Below are positions 12,967-24,424 of a stretch of 64,000 nucleotides of DNA, piece by piece (positions within the stretch are counted from its first letter, which is position 1; the number at the start of each line of letters is the position of its first letter). The position numbers and the translations under genes were made by a program. The notes beneath the pieces are model-generated. The model was not told the origin of the DNA. It worked only from the letters and a program-made list of their open reading frames with translations, and made no database searches. This DNA comes from Mycolicibacterium phlei (GTDB lineage Bacteria; Actinomycetota; Actinomycetes; Mycobacteriales; Mycobacteriaceae): contig NZ_CP014475.1 in the NCBI RefSeq assembly GCF_001583415.1, positions 2,914,001 to 2,978,000 of the forward strand. Reading direction: 5' to 3'.

Positions 12967-14108
12967 CGATTACTGGCCGCTGCCGCGGCGGCGGGTACGA
13001 CGGGCGGAACCGCGTGGCCTTGCTGCGGAACGGCGTTCACCTGCGGCAGGGCGACGGTCTGCAGGATCCGGTTGATGACGGTCTCGGAGGAGACGTCGTC
13101 GGCCAGCGCGTCGTAGGTGAGGACCAGGCGGTGCCGCAGCACGTCGGGGATCACCTCGACGACGTCCTGCGGGATGACGTAGTCGCGGCCGCGCACCAGC
13201 GCCAGCGCCCGGGAGGCGGCGATGATGCCCAGCGACGCGCGCGGCGAGGCGCCGTAGGCGATCCACGCCTTGGCGTCGGGCATGCCGAACTTCTCCGGCT
13301 GGCGGGTGGCGGTGACGATGCGCACCACGTAGTCGACGAGCGCGTGGTGCACGAAGACGTTGGCCGCCAGGTCCTGCAGGCGCAGCAGGTCACCGGTGTT
13401 GAGGATCTGCTTGGGCTCCGGCGGCTTGACGCCCATCCGGTAGATGATCTCGCGCTCCTCCTCCGGCGACGGGTAGTCGACGTTGAGCTTGAACAGGAAG
13501 CGGTCGCGCTGCGCCTCGGGCAGCTGGTAGACGCCCTCCTGCTCGATCGGGTTCTGGGTGGCCATCACCAGGAACGGGGTCGGCAGCGGGAAGGTCTTGC
13601 CGCCGATGGAGATCTTGCGCTCGGCCATGACCTCCAGCAGCGCGGACTGCACCTTGGCCGGCGCGCGGTTGATCTCGTCGGCCAGCAGGAAGTTGACCAC
13701 CACCGGGCCGAGCTCGATGTCGAACTCCTCGCGGCCCTGCCGGTAGATGCGGGTGCCGATGATGTCGGTGGGCACCAGGTCCGGGGTGAACTGGATGCGC
13801 GCGAAGGTGCCGCCGACCACCTTGGCGAACGTCTCCACCGCCAGGGTCTTGGCCACACCGGGCACGCCCTCGAGGAGCACGTGCCCCTTGGCCAGCAGGC
13901 CGACGAGCATGCGCTCGACGAGCTGGTCCTGGCCCACGATGATGCGCTTGACCTCGAAGACCGCGCGCTCGAGCGTGTGGACCTCCTGTTGCAGACCGCC
14001 GTTGGGGGCGGCCGGCGCCGCGTGCGCGCCCTGCTGCTGGAGTCCCTGTCCCTGCGGCTGGCCGGGATAGCCTCCAGCGCCCTGCGGCGGCCCACTCGGT
14101 GACGTCAT
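12963..14108 (-). CDS. moxR1: MoxR family AAA+ ATPase
   Basis: A protein of 381 residues. A low-complexity Gly/Gln/Pro-rich N-terminus (about 1-35) is followed by the AAA+ core with Walker A in LLEGVPGVAKT (about residue 75). Walker B is in LLADEINRAPAK, the sensor region in MATQNPIEQEGVY, and the lid includes GASPRASLG. I chose ATG 14108 over an upstream start at 14123 because GGAAGGA lies 6 nt before it. MoxR proteins are chaperone-like ATPases that act on VWA-containing partners encoded in the same operon, as here. First gene of the moxR1-DUF58-VWA-VWA operon. Confidence 0.93.
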   Translation of the reverse strand: MTSPSGPPQGAGGYPGQPQGQGLQQQGAHAAPAAPNGGLQQEVHTLERAVFEVKRIIVGQDQLVERMLVGLLAKGHVLLEGVPGVAKTLAVETFAKVVGGTFARIQFTPDLVPTDIIGTRIYRQGREEFDIELGPVVVNFLLADEINRAPAKVQSALLEVMAERKISIGGKTFPLPTPFLVMATQNPIEQEGVYQLPEAQRDRFLFKLNVDYPSPEEEREIIYRMGVKPPEPKQILNTGDLLRLQDLAANVFVHHALVDYVVRIVTATRQPEKFGMPDAKAWIAYGASPRASLGIIAASRALALVRGRDYVIPQDVVEVIPDVLRHRLVLTYDALADDVSSETVINRILQTVALPQVNAVPQQGHAVPPVVPAAAAAASNR

Positions 14109-14258
14109 CAACGTTCCTTCCACATAACTCGCTGGTCGTGACGGCGCTGGCCGGCTCGGGCCGCACGCTCGTCGTCAACTATTCCAGGCACGACAGGATC
14201 CGTCGACGTTGCCCACAACCCACAGTGTCGGCTCAGGCAACACTCAGGATTTGTTCGG
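14109..14258. promoter_or_regulatory. Intergenic region, ripB end to moxR1 start
   Basis: A 150-bp region in front of moxR1 and downstream of ripB. It contains the moxR1 ribosome-binding sequence GGAAGGA and a TTGACG hexamer on the minus strand near 14173-14178, but no convincing -10 at the right distance. No hairpin terminator was recognised. Confidence 0.3.
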
Positions 14259-14966
14259 TCAGGTCTCAATGATGCGGGCCGCGTACGGCTGCAGGCCGCC
14301 GCGACGCACCGGGCTGACGGTCACCTTGCCCGCGCTGCCCGACGCCTCGAGCATCTGGCCGTTGCCGAGATAGAGCGCCACGTGCTGGCTGCCACCGGGG
14401 CCCCAGAACAGCAGATCGCCGCGTTTGGCCTGGCTCACCGGCACCTTGCGGCCGGTGTTGTACTGGTCGCCGGAGTACTTCGGGATCAGCACCCCGACCC
14501 CGGCGAACGAGAACTGGGTGAAGCCCGAGCAGTCGAAGCCGACGGTGTTGGCGCCGGACTCGACGCCGCGGCTGGGCCCGTTCGGCTTACCGCCGCCCCA
14601 CGAGTAGGGCACCCCCATCTGCGAGGCGCCGCGACGGATCACGTACTCGATGGCCTGCGGACCGCGCACCCGGCCGGGCGCGACGCCGGCGGCCGCCGAC
14701 TGCGACGGGCCGATCCCCAGCGTGGCGAGGAACTTGCGGCCGAGGTTCATGGTGATCTCGGTGGCCTGCGCGGTGGCGGCCAGCGACGCGTTGGCGATGG
14801 CCAGCGGGTCGCCGGGGGCGCCCGCGCTGATCAGCTTCGGCAGCGTCGGGTCCCACTGGCCGTCGTCGGGCGCCGAGGCCGCCGGACCGGCCAGGCCGAT
14901 GGCGACGGCGGCCGCCGCCAGCAGCAGGGCGAAACTACCGAGAAGCCGGAACCTCTTGAACCGCAA
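14259..14966 (-). CDS. ripB: Peptidoglycan endopeptidase RipB (NlpC/P60)
   Basis: A secreted protein of 235 residues. The signal peptide covers about residues 1-31 (LLGSFALLLAAAAVAIGLAGPAASA). The NlpC/P60 domain fills the C-terminal half, with catalytic Cys146 (FDCSG), His195 (SQHVALYLG) and Glu207 (GQMLEAS). It cleaves D-iGlu-mDAP peptide bonds in peptidoglycan at division. The start is TTG 14966, 6 nt after the ripA stop; no better in-frame ATG/GTG precedes the signal peptide. It lacks the N-terminal coiled coil of RipA. Co-transcribed with ripA. Confidence 0.93.
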   Translation of the reverse strand: MRFKRFRLLGSFALLLAAAAVAIGLAGPAASAPDDGQWDPTLPKLISAGAPGDPLAIANASLAATAQATEITMNLGRKFLATLGIGPSQSAAAGVAPGRVRGPQAIEYVIRRGASQMGVPYSWGGGKPNGPSRGVESGANTVGFDCSGFTQFSFAGVGVLIPKYSGDQYNTGRKVPVSQAKRGDLLFWGPGGSQHVALYLGNGQMLEASGSAGKVTVSPVRRGGLQPYAARIIET

Positions 14967-14972
14967 AATAAG

Positions 14973-16391
14973 TCACCATTCGATCAGTCGGGTGGCGTAC
15001 GGGGTCATACCGCTGGTGCGGACCGGGGACACCTTCACGACCGACCCGGTGTAGGGCGCCTCGATCATCTGGCCGTCGCCGAGGTAGAGCGCGACGTGCT
15101 GGCTGCCGTTGGGACCCCAGAACAGCATGTCGCCGCGGCGCATCTGCGAGGTCGGCACCTTGCGGCCCGCGTTGTACTGCGAGCCGGAGTAGTGGTCGAG
15201 TTTGATGCCGACACCGGCGAAGGCGTAGAGCATCAGGCCCGAGCAGTCGAAGCCGACGGTGTTGGCGCCGGAGTCGATGCCGCGGCTGGGGCCGGCCGCG
15301 TTGCCGCCGCCCCACGAGTACGGCACGCCCAGCTGCGACATCGCCCGCTTGATGACGTACTCGGTGGCCTGGCGGCCGTAGACGCGCGGGATGGCGCCGT
15401 TGGTGAAACCGGTCTCGGTGGGCAGCAGACCCAGCTTCTGCAGGAACTTGCGGCCGAGGTCCTGGGTGACCTGCGCCGAGGTGGCCGCGATGCCCAGGAT
15501 CGCGTTGATGATCGCGATCGGGTCGCCGCTGACGAAGGCGCTCGGGATCGCGGGCAGCGTCGGGTCCCACGGAGTGGCCCAGTTGCCGGTGGCGGGGTCC
15601 CGCTTGCCCGGGTCCTGGTCCCAGTTGCCGTCACCCGGTGCGATGGCGGCGGCCGCCTGCTGCACCGGCGCCGCGGCCGCGCCGGCGGGCGCCGCCTGGG
15701 CGCGCGCCTCGGCCAGCCTGGCCTGCGCGGCGGCGCGTTCGGCTGCCAGCCTGTCGAGCTCGACCTGCTGCGCCTTGAAGGTCTCCTGCGCGGCGGTCAG
15801 CGCGTCGACGGCGGCCTGCTGGCTGGCCTCGGCGTCGGCGACGGCCTTGTCGGCGGCCTGCTTGGCCGCCCGGGCCGCGGAGTCGCGGTTGACGGCCTCG
15901 GTGCGGGCCCGCTGCAGGTCGGCCATCACCTGCTGGGCGCTGACGGCCAGCGTCTGCCCGGTGGCGGCGGTGTGCAGGATGTCGGCCGGATCGGCGGCGG
16001 TCAGGTACGACGACGACGGCCCGTTGATGTAGGTGGCCGCCGCGAACGCGTCGAACCGCTTCTGGGCCTGCTCGATCGCGATGTTGGCGTCCTCGAGGCG
16101 CTTGGCGCTGGCCTCGACCTCGCGCTGTGCGGCCGCGGCGTTGTCGCGCGCGGTCTGCACGTCGACGATCGCCTTGTTGACGCTCTCCTGCTGCAGCTGG
16201 ATCTGCGCGCCCAGGTCCTGCAGCTTCTGGTCGGCGTCGGCGACCGCGGCGACCAGAGCGGCAATTCCGTCAGGCGAGCCCGGCTGGGCGTGCACCACGC
16301 CGGGCGTGGTGAACAGCATCGCGACCGCGAGCAGGGCCGCGCAGAGCCGCCCACACCGCCGCGTGGCGGATGCGCGAGGTGTGCGTTTCAT
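14973..16391 (-). CDS. ripA: Peptidoglycan endopeptidase RipA (NlpC/P60)
   Basis: A secreted cell-separation hydrolase of 472 residues. The signal peptide is residues 1-35, ending in PGVVHA. A long coiled coil (about 50-245) acts as an autoinhibitory, partner-binding segment, and an Ala/Pro-rich linker follows. The catalytic NlpC/P60 domain holds Cys383 (FDCSG), His432 (SQHVALYLG) and Glu444 (GQMIEAP). These are the numbers I remember for M. tuberculosis RipA, so the protein is collinear with it. It needs partners such as RpfB for septal cleavage. ATG 16391 is preceded by AAGGAGAC, a strong ribosome-binding site. Confidence 0.96.
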   Translation of the reverse strand: MKRTPRASATRRCGRLCAALLAVAMLFTTPGVVHAQPGSPDGIAALVAAVADADQKLQDLGAQIQLQQESVNKAIVDVQTARDNAAAAQREVEASAKRLEDANIAIEQAQKRFDAFAAATYINGPSSSYLTAADPADILHTAATGQTLAVSAQQVMADLQRARTEAVNRDSAARAAKQAADKAVADAEASQQAAVDALTAAQETFKAQQVELDRLAAERAAAQARLAEARAQAAPAGAAAAPVQQAAAAIAPGDGNWDQDPGKRDPATGNWATPWDPTLPAIPSAFVSGDPIAIINAILGIAATSAQVTQDLGRKFLQKLGLLPTETGFTNGAIPRVYGRQATEYVIKRAMSQLGVPYSWGGGNAAGPSRGIDSGANTVGFDCSGLMLYAFAGVGIKLDHYSGSQYNAGRKVPTSQMRRGDMLFWGPNGSQHVALYLGDGQMIEAPYTGSVVKVSPVRTSGMTPYATRLIEW

Positions 16392-16510
16392 CCGACTCAG
16401 GTCTCCTTGGCTCAGAAAAACCGTGCACAGCTGTCACAAAGTGCACAACCACAACACAGTTACCGACTGCACCGTACGTCACTTCTGACGCCGAAGAAAC
16501 TTAAGTAACG

Positions 16511-16528
16511 AATTACAAGTTTGTAATT
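16511..16528. promoter_or_regulatory. Perfect inverted repeat in the ripA upstream region
   Basis: AATTACAA-GT-TTGTAATT: 8-bp perfect arms with a 2-nt centre, inside the AT-rich stretch about 120 bp before the ripA ATG. It is a candidate dimeric-regulator operator; the regulator is not identified. Confidence 0.45.
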
Positions 16529-16560
16529 GAATAAAGCGTTATCCGGCCGTTATTTAAGGC

Positions 16561-16574
16561 ACCCCTGAGGGGGT
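16561..16574 (-). terminator. Possible hairpin after the Rv1476-type gene
   Basis: ACCCC-TGAG-GGGGT forms a 5-bp GC-rich stem with a 4-nt loop, 43 nt past the stop at 16617. Only a weak T-containing tail follows (GCCTTAAAT), so intrinsic termination is uncertain. Confidence 0.3.
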
Positions 16575-16616
16575 CTCAGAACCGGTGAAAACGCTTGCCG
16601 CGGTGCGCCTTTAGTC

Positions 16617-17174
16617 CTACTGGTCGGAGGTCGCGCGACGGCTACGAATCTGCAAAAGTCGCGTCCCGATAACGGCCGCGATAACCAGTAGAACCAGCAC
16701 AATCGTGAATGCCGTCCAATTGAAGTGCGGGGTGGTCAACTCCCCCAGAAAGTTCTTCGCACCCTGCACCGCACCGCGGCCCTCGGCGACATCCTGACCG
16801 GCCTCGAGGGTCACCCGGTCGAAGGTCGTGCTGTAGGTGCCCGACTCCGACGGGCTGAGCACCAGCACGGTCGCGTCTGGGAACACCTCGCCCACCTCGG
16901 TGGCGATGTCGCGCAGTGGGGTGTCGATCGGCGGGTTGTGATCGACGACGACGATCTTGAGGTCGATGCCCTTCTCCCGCGCCTCGGCGACCACGTCGGT
17001 CAGCCCCTCGTTTTCCGGGATCGGCGAGGCGCTGACCCCGTCGTCGCGGACGTCCTCGATGACGAGGTTCATGCAGGTGTCGACCGGGGTGGTGGCCGGG
17101 TCCATGCCGACCGGGTCGCACACGTCGGGCGGGATGTAGGCCGGCGGGACAGGAAGGAACTCGTGTCCGATCAC
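16617..17174 (-). CDS. Rv1476-family membrane protein
   Basis: A protein of 185 residues, close to the 186 I recall for Rv1476. A soluble alpha/beta domain (about 40-135: VAEAREKGIDLKIVVVDHNPP ... VFPDATVLVLSPSE) is followed by one C-terminal membrane segment (about 155-175, AFTIVLVLLVIAAVIGTRLL) and a basic tail, so the bulk probably sits outside the cytoplasm. I chose GTG 17174 because TACGGT (17181-17186) lies exactly 6 nt upstream, giving a leaderless message; a longer frame to 17216 would read through this promoter. Biochemical function unknown. Confidence 0.82.
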   Translation of the reverse strand: MIGHEFLPVPPAYIPPDVCDPVGMDPATTPVDTCMNLVIEDVRDDGVSASPIPENEGLTDVVAEAREKGIDLKIVVVDHNPPIDTPLRDIATEVGEVFPDATVLVLSPSESGTYSTTFDRVTLEAGQDVAEGRGAVQGAKNFLGELTTPHFNWTAFTIVLVLLVIAAVIGTRLLQIRSRRATSDQ

Positions 17175-17180
17175 AGGAAA

Positions 17181-17186
17181 ACCGTA
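17181..17186 (-). promoter_or_regulatory. -10 element, leaderless promoter of the Rv1476-family gene
   Basis: TACGGT is 6 nt before GTG 17174. It is divergent from the acn promoter. Confidence 0.5.
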
Positions 17187-17238
17187 CGTGATGGGTATCC
17201 GATGGGGTGACAGCACGTGCGGGCGGGGACGAGACTCT

Positions 17239-17256
17239 ACAGGGTACCCACCCTGT
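17239..17256. promoter_or_regulatory. Inverted repeat upstream of the AcnR box
   Basis: ACAGGGT-ACCC-ACCCTGT: 7-bp perfect arms with a 4-nt centre, 8 bp before the AcnR-type operator. It could be a second operator for acn or for the divergent gene. Regulator unknown. Confidence 0.4.
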
Positions 17257-17264
17257 CAGCATTG

Positions 17265-17280
17265 CAGGACAAGCGTACTG
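17265..17280 (+). promoter_or_regulatory. AcnR-type operator in the acn promoter
   Basis: CAGGACAAGCGTACTG fits the imperfect inverted repeat CAGnACnnnCGTACTG described for AcnR of Corynebacterium glutamicum and noted upstream of mycobacterial acn genes. It lies 60 bp before the acn GTG, and its presumed repressor is encoded directly downstream of acn (20193). Confidence 0.8.
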
Positions 17281-17327
17281 TTAAGGTACAGGCGCCGTCG
17301 ACACAGCCCGTCGGTGGCGAGGACTAG

Positions 17328-20174
<2,847 letters not shown>

Positions 20175-20192
20175 CCGGAAGGGACAACTCCG

Positions 20193-20756
20193 TTGCCCCG
20201 GGTCACCGACGATCACCTGGCGGCGCGTCGTCGTCAGATCCTCGACGGTGCCCGCCGGTGTTTCGCGGAGTACGGATACAACGAGGCGACCGTGCGACGG
20301 CTCGAGCAGACGATCGGGCTGTCGCGCGGCGCCATCTTCCATCACTTCCGCGACAAGGACACGCTGTTCTTCGAGCTCGCCCGCGAGGACGCCGAACGGA
20401 TGGCCGAGGTCGCCGAACGTGAGGGCCTGATTCAGGTCATGCGGGACATGCTCGCCGCGCCGGAGCAGTTCGACTGGCTGGCCACTCGGCTGGAGATCGC
20501 GCGCAAACTGCGCAACGATCCGAAGTTCCACCGCGGCTGGGTGGAACGCACCGCCGAACTGTCGGCGGCCACCCAGCAGCGGCTACGCATGCAGAAGCAG
20601 GCCGGCAGGCTGCGCGACGACGTCCCGAGCGCGGTGCTGCAGACCTATCTCGATCTGGTGCTCGACGGGCTCGTCGCCAGGCTCGCGTCTGGCGACGACC
20701 CCGAAAAGCTCAGCGCCGTACTGGATCTGGTCGAAGCCTCACTGCGTAACGACTAG
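20193..20756 (+). CDS. acnR: TetR-family repressor of aconitase, AcnR
   Basis: A regulator of 187 residues. The N-terminal TetR HTH (about 10-60: RRRQILDGARRCFAEYGYNEATVRRLEQTIGLSRGAIFHHFRDKD) is followed by a helical ligand-binding domain. In C. glutamicum AcnR represses acn, with citrate and Fe as effectors; the same acn-acnR order and a matching operator occur here. The start is TTG 20193, 18 nt after the acn stop, with GGAAGGG upstream. It shares 4 bp with the convergent small HTH gene. Confidence 0.93.
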   Translation: MPRVTDDHLAARRRQILDGARRCFAEYGYNEATVRRLEQTIGLSRGAIFHHFRDKDTLFFELAREDAERMAEVAEREGLIQVMRDMLAAPEQFDWLATRLEIARKLRNDPKFHRGWVERTAELSAATQQRLRMQKQAGRLRDDVPSAVLQTYLDLVLDGLVARLASGDDPEKLSAVLDLVEASLRND

Positions 20757-20947
20757 TGGGACTTGCGGCCGCGGTGGTTGGGCCCACCCCGGCTGCGCAT
20801 CCTGGTGCCCGACTCGCGCAACATGCTGTGGATCGAGCCGTAGGAGCGGCCGGTGGTCGCGACCAGGGTCCGGATGCTCGCACCGTTTTCGTATGCACTG
20901 CGCAACTCGCTGAGAATCTCCTCGCGCGACTTGTCCAGTTTCTTCAT
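20753..20947 (-). CDS. Small helix-turn-helix protein (Rv1473A-like)
   Basis: A protein of 64 residues. One HTH of the helix_turn_helix/Lsr2-tail type (ILSELRSAYENGASIRTLVATTGRSYGSIHSML, about 10-43) is followed by a basic Arg/Gly/His tail (RMRSRGGPNHRGRKSH) likely to contact DNA. The ribosome-binding sequence GGGAGG lies 6 nt before ATG 20947. The M. tuberculosis counterpart is, from memory, annotated as a possible transcriptional regulator. Convergent with acnR. Target unknown. Confidence 0.85.
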   Translation of the reverse strand: MKKLDKSREEILSELRSAYENGASIRTLVATTGRSYGSIHSMLRESGTRMRSRGGPNHRGRKSH

Positions 20948-21055
20948 CGAAACCTCCCCGTGTGGATGCCCGACGCATACCCAGCGTAGGAACGGGCTAC
21001 ACCCGCGCGATGGGAATTGATCAAACGTTTCGCGAACGGGACGGACCGGCCGGAA

Positions 21056-22684
<1,629 letters not shown>

Positions 22685-22697
22685 CGCGGTGCCATCC

Positions 22698-23525
22698 TCA
22701 CTTGTCGTCGGTGAACACCGGGGGCCGCTTCTCGGCGCGCGCCGCTACCGCTTCTTCGCAGTTGGCGGTGAGCAGGCGGACGAAGAGTTGTCCGAGGCCC
22801 TCAGCTTGCATATGCCCTTCCAGGCTACCGGCGTCCAGTCCACTCCAAAGTGTGCGCTTGGTCAACTCAATTCCGGGCCGGGAGAACGAGGCGATCCGCT
22901 CCCCCATCTGGTAGCAGACGTCGAGCAGGTCGGCGTCGGGCACGGTGCGCGACACCAGTCCGATGCGCTCGGCCTCGGCGGCGTCGATGTCGCGGCCGGT
23001 GAGCATCACCTCGAACGCGCGTGAGGTGCCGATGGCGCGCGGCAGCAGATAGGACAACCCGAGTTCGCTGGCGGTCAGGCCGTTGTTGATGCCCGCCGCC
23101 CGGAAGTAGGCGCTCTCCCCCGCCACCCGGATATCGCAGGCCAGCGCCAGGCACAGACCGCCGCCGATGGCGGCGCCGTTGACCGCGGCGATCACCGGCT
23201 GGTGCATCTTGCGCAGCGCGAGGATGACGTCGTCGAGGACCTCCATCGAACGCAGCGCGTAGCTGGGCCTGGTCAGCCCGTCGATGTGCGGAACCGAGCC
23301 GGCCGACTTGTGGTCGGCACCCGAGGAGAACCCGCGTCCCGCACCGGTGAGCACGACCGCGCGCACCGAGTTGTCGTAGGTGAGTTCCTGCAGCACCGAG
23401 CGCAGCGGAACCATGACGTCGAACGCCATCGAGTTCATCCGCTCCGGCCGGTTGAGCGTCACCAGCGCGACGCCGGGGACGGGACGGTCGACGAGGACGA
23501 AGTTGCTGTTTTCGCTGTCGGTCAC
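22698..23525 (-). CDS. echA12: Enoyl-CoA hydratase/isomerase family protein (EchA12-like)
   Basis: A crotonase-fold enzyme of 275 residues. The oxyanion-hole segments are GFSSGADHKS (about residue 68) and NGAAIGGGLCLALACD (about 115). A Glu in NNGLTASELGLSY may be catalytic. It presumably acts in fatty acyl-CoA oxidation; the substrate is unknown and the pathway genes are not nearby. GTG 23525 lies 6 nt after TAGCGT (23532-23537), so it is leaderless. It is followed directly by the ABC-F gene. The assignment to EchA12 rests on synteny recalled from M. tuberculosis. Confidence 0.85.
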   Translation of the reverse strand: MTDSENSNFVLVDRPVPGVALVTLNRPERMNSMAFDVMVPLRSVLQELTYDNSVRAVVLTGAGRGFSSGADHKSAGSVPHIDGLTRPSYALRSMEVLDDVILALRKMHQPVIAAVNGAAIGGGLCLALACDIRVAGESAYFRAAGINNGLTASELGLSYLLPRAIGTSRAFEVMLTGRDIDAAEAERIGLVSRTVPDADLLDVCYQMGERIASFSRPGIELTKRTLWSGLDAGSLEGHMQAEGLGQLFVRLLTANCEEAVAARAEKRPPVFTDDK

Positions 23526-23531
23526 GGATGC

Positions 23532-23537
23532 ACGCTA
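23532..23537 (-). promoter_or_regulatory. -10 element of leaderless echA12 promoter
   Basis: TAGCGT is 6 nt (GCATCC) before GTG 23525. It probably drives echA12 and the ABC-F gene. Confidence 0.5.
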
Positions 23538-23550
23538 TCGCGTGCCGTGA

Positions 23551-23916
23551 CTACTCCGGCTGCCCGTTCTCCTGCGCGGCGATCGCGGCGTCGATGTCGA
23601 ACTCCTTGACCCGCTGCACGAGCTCCTCGAGCGCGGCGGGCGGAAGCGCGCCGGCCTGGTTGAAGATCAGCCGGCCCTTCTTGAAGGCCATCAGCGTGGG
23701 GATCGAGCGGATGTCGGCCGCGGCGGCCAGTTCCTGCTCGGCTTCGGTGTCAACCTTGGCGAACACCACGTCGGGATGCTGTTCGGACGACGCCGCGAAG
23801 GTCGGGGCGAACTGCCGGCAGGGCCCGCACCAGGAGGCCCAGAAATCCACCAGCACGATCTCGTTGCTGGTGACGACGTCGTTGAATTCTTCGGCGGTGA
23901 TGTCTTGGGTTGCCAC
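23551..23916 (-). CDS. Thioredoxin
   Basis: A thioredoxin of 121 residues with the active site WCGPC (Cys30 and Cys33) and cis-Pro in SIPTLMAFK. The C-terminal tail continues past the fold (ELVQRVKEFDIDAAIAAQENGQPE). Cytoplasmic disulfide reductase; it needs thioredoxin reductase, which is not in the window. In M. tuberculosis the gene beside echA12 is named trxB1, from memory. GTG 23916 is preceded by AGGA. It lies 39 nt after the small membrane protein gene, possibly one transcript. Confidence 0.92.
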   Translation of the reverse strand: MATQDITAEEFNDVVTSNEIVLVDFWASWCGPCRQFAPTFAASSEQHPDVVFAKVDTEAEQELAAAADIRSIPTLMAFKKGRLIFNQAGALPPAALEELVQRVKEFDIDAAIAAQENGQPE

Positions 23917-23955
23917 AAGTGTCCTAACGCTGGTCGGTGACCGGATGTTCCCACC

Positions 23956-24420
23956 CTACGGGTGAATGGCCTGTTCGGCGCGCAGGATCAGCCGGTCCCG
24001 TCGTCGTGGCCACCAGATCAGCTCGGCCAGCAGGAGCGCCAGCGCCCACCGCAGCGGCCGCTCCGCGGCGGCCGCGACCCGCAGGCCGCGCGCGTAGTCG
24101 GCGCAGGGCATCATCAGTCGCGCGTCGACGGCCCCCGTCGCGGCCCTGCCGGTGCGCACCGCGCGCACCACCGCGACCCGGTCGTCGGGAGACAGGTCGG
24201 CCGCGCCCGGCCAGAACCGGGCCATCCGGCGCGTCATCCAGACACCGATGATGCCGCCGGTGGCGACCATGACGATCAGCCCGATGGGCCACAGCCCGGA
24301 GTCCAGCCAGGCCAGCGCGCCCAGGCAGAGCCCGATGGCGGCGCCGATGATCAGTACGCGGGCCGCGGACCCGCCGCGCCACACCACAGCCGGCACGAGA
24401 AGCACCGGCTCATTGTCCAC
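23956..24420 (-). CDS. Hypothetical membrane protein
   Basis: A protein of 154 residues. Two adjacent hydrophobic segments (about 18-40, ARVLIIGAAIGLCLGALAWLD; about 45-65, GLIVMVATGGIIGVWM) are followed by a charged region and a third hydrophobic stretch (WALALLLAELIWW, about 125-137). I recognise no domain. GTG 24420 is 4 nt after the MFS transporter stop, so it is likely co-transcribed with the transporter, and thioredoxin follows. The reading frame has normal codon use. Confidence 0.7.
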   Translation of the reverse strand: MDNEPVLLVPAVVWRGGSAARVLIIGAAIGLCLGALAWLDSGLWPIGLIVMVATGGIIGVWMTRRMARFWPGAADLSPDDRVAVVRAVRTGRAATGAVDARLMMPCADYARGLRVAAAAERPLRWALALLLAELIWWPRRRDRLILRAEQAIHP

Positions 24421-24424
24421 CGAA

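Larger units (their letters stand above)
16392..16616. promoter_or_regulatory. Long AT-rich leader and promoter region of ripAB
   Basis: 225 bp without a gene. It is unusually AT-rich for this genome between about 16495 and 16560. It holds a perfect 8-bp dyad (16511-16528), a GTCAC-n5-GCACA element at 16434-16448, and a hairpin at 16561-16574 behind the Rv1476-type gene. The strong ribosome-binding site AAGGAGAC precedes ripA. A leader of roughly 90-130 nt is likely. I looked for the c-di-AMP (ydaO) riboswitch known from some actinobacterial cell-wall hydrolase genes and did not recognise its conserved blocks. Confidence 0.45.

Noticed and set aside
16392..16616. c-di-AMP (ydaO) riboswitch before ripA
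   Set aside because: The class is known near actinobacterial wall hydrolases, but its conserved blocks are not visible here.
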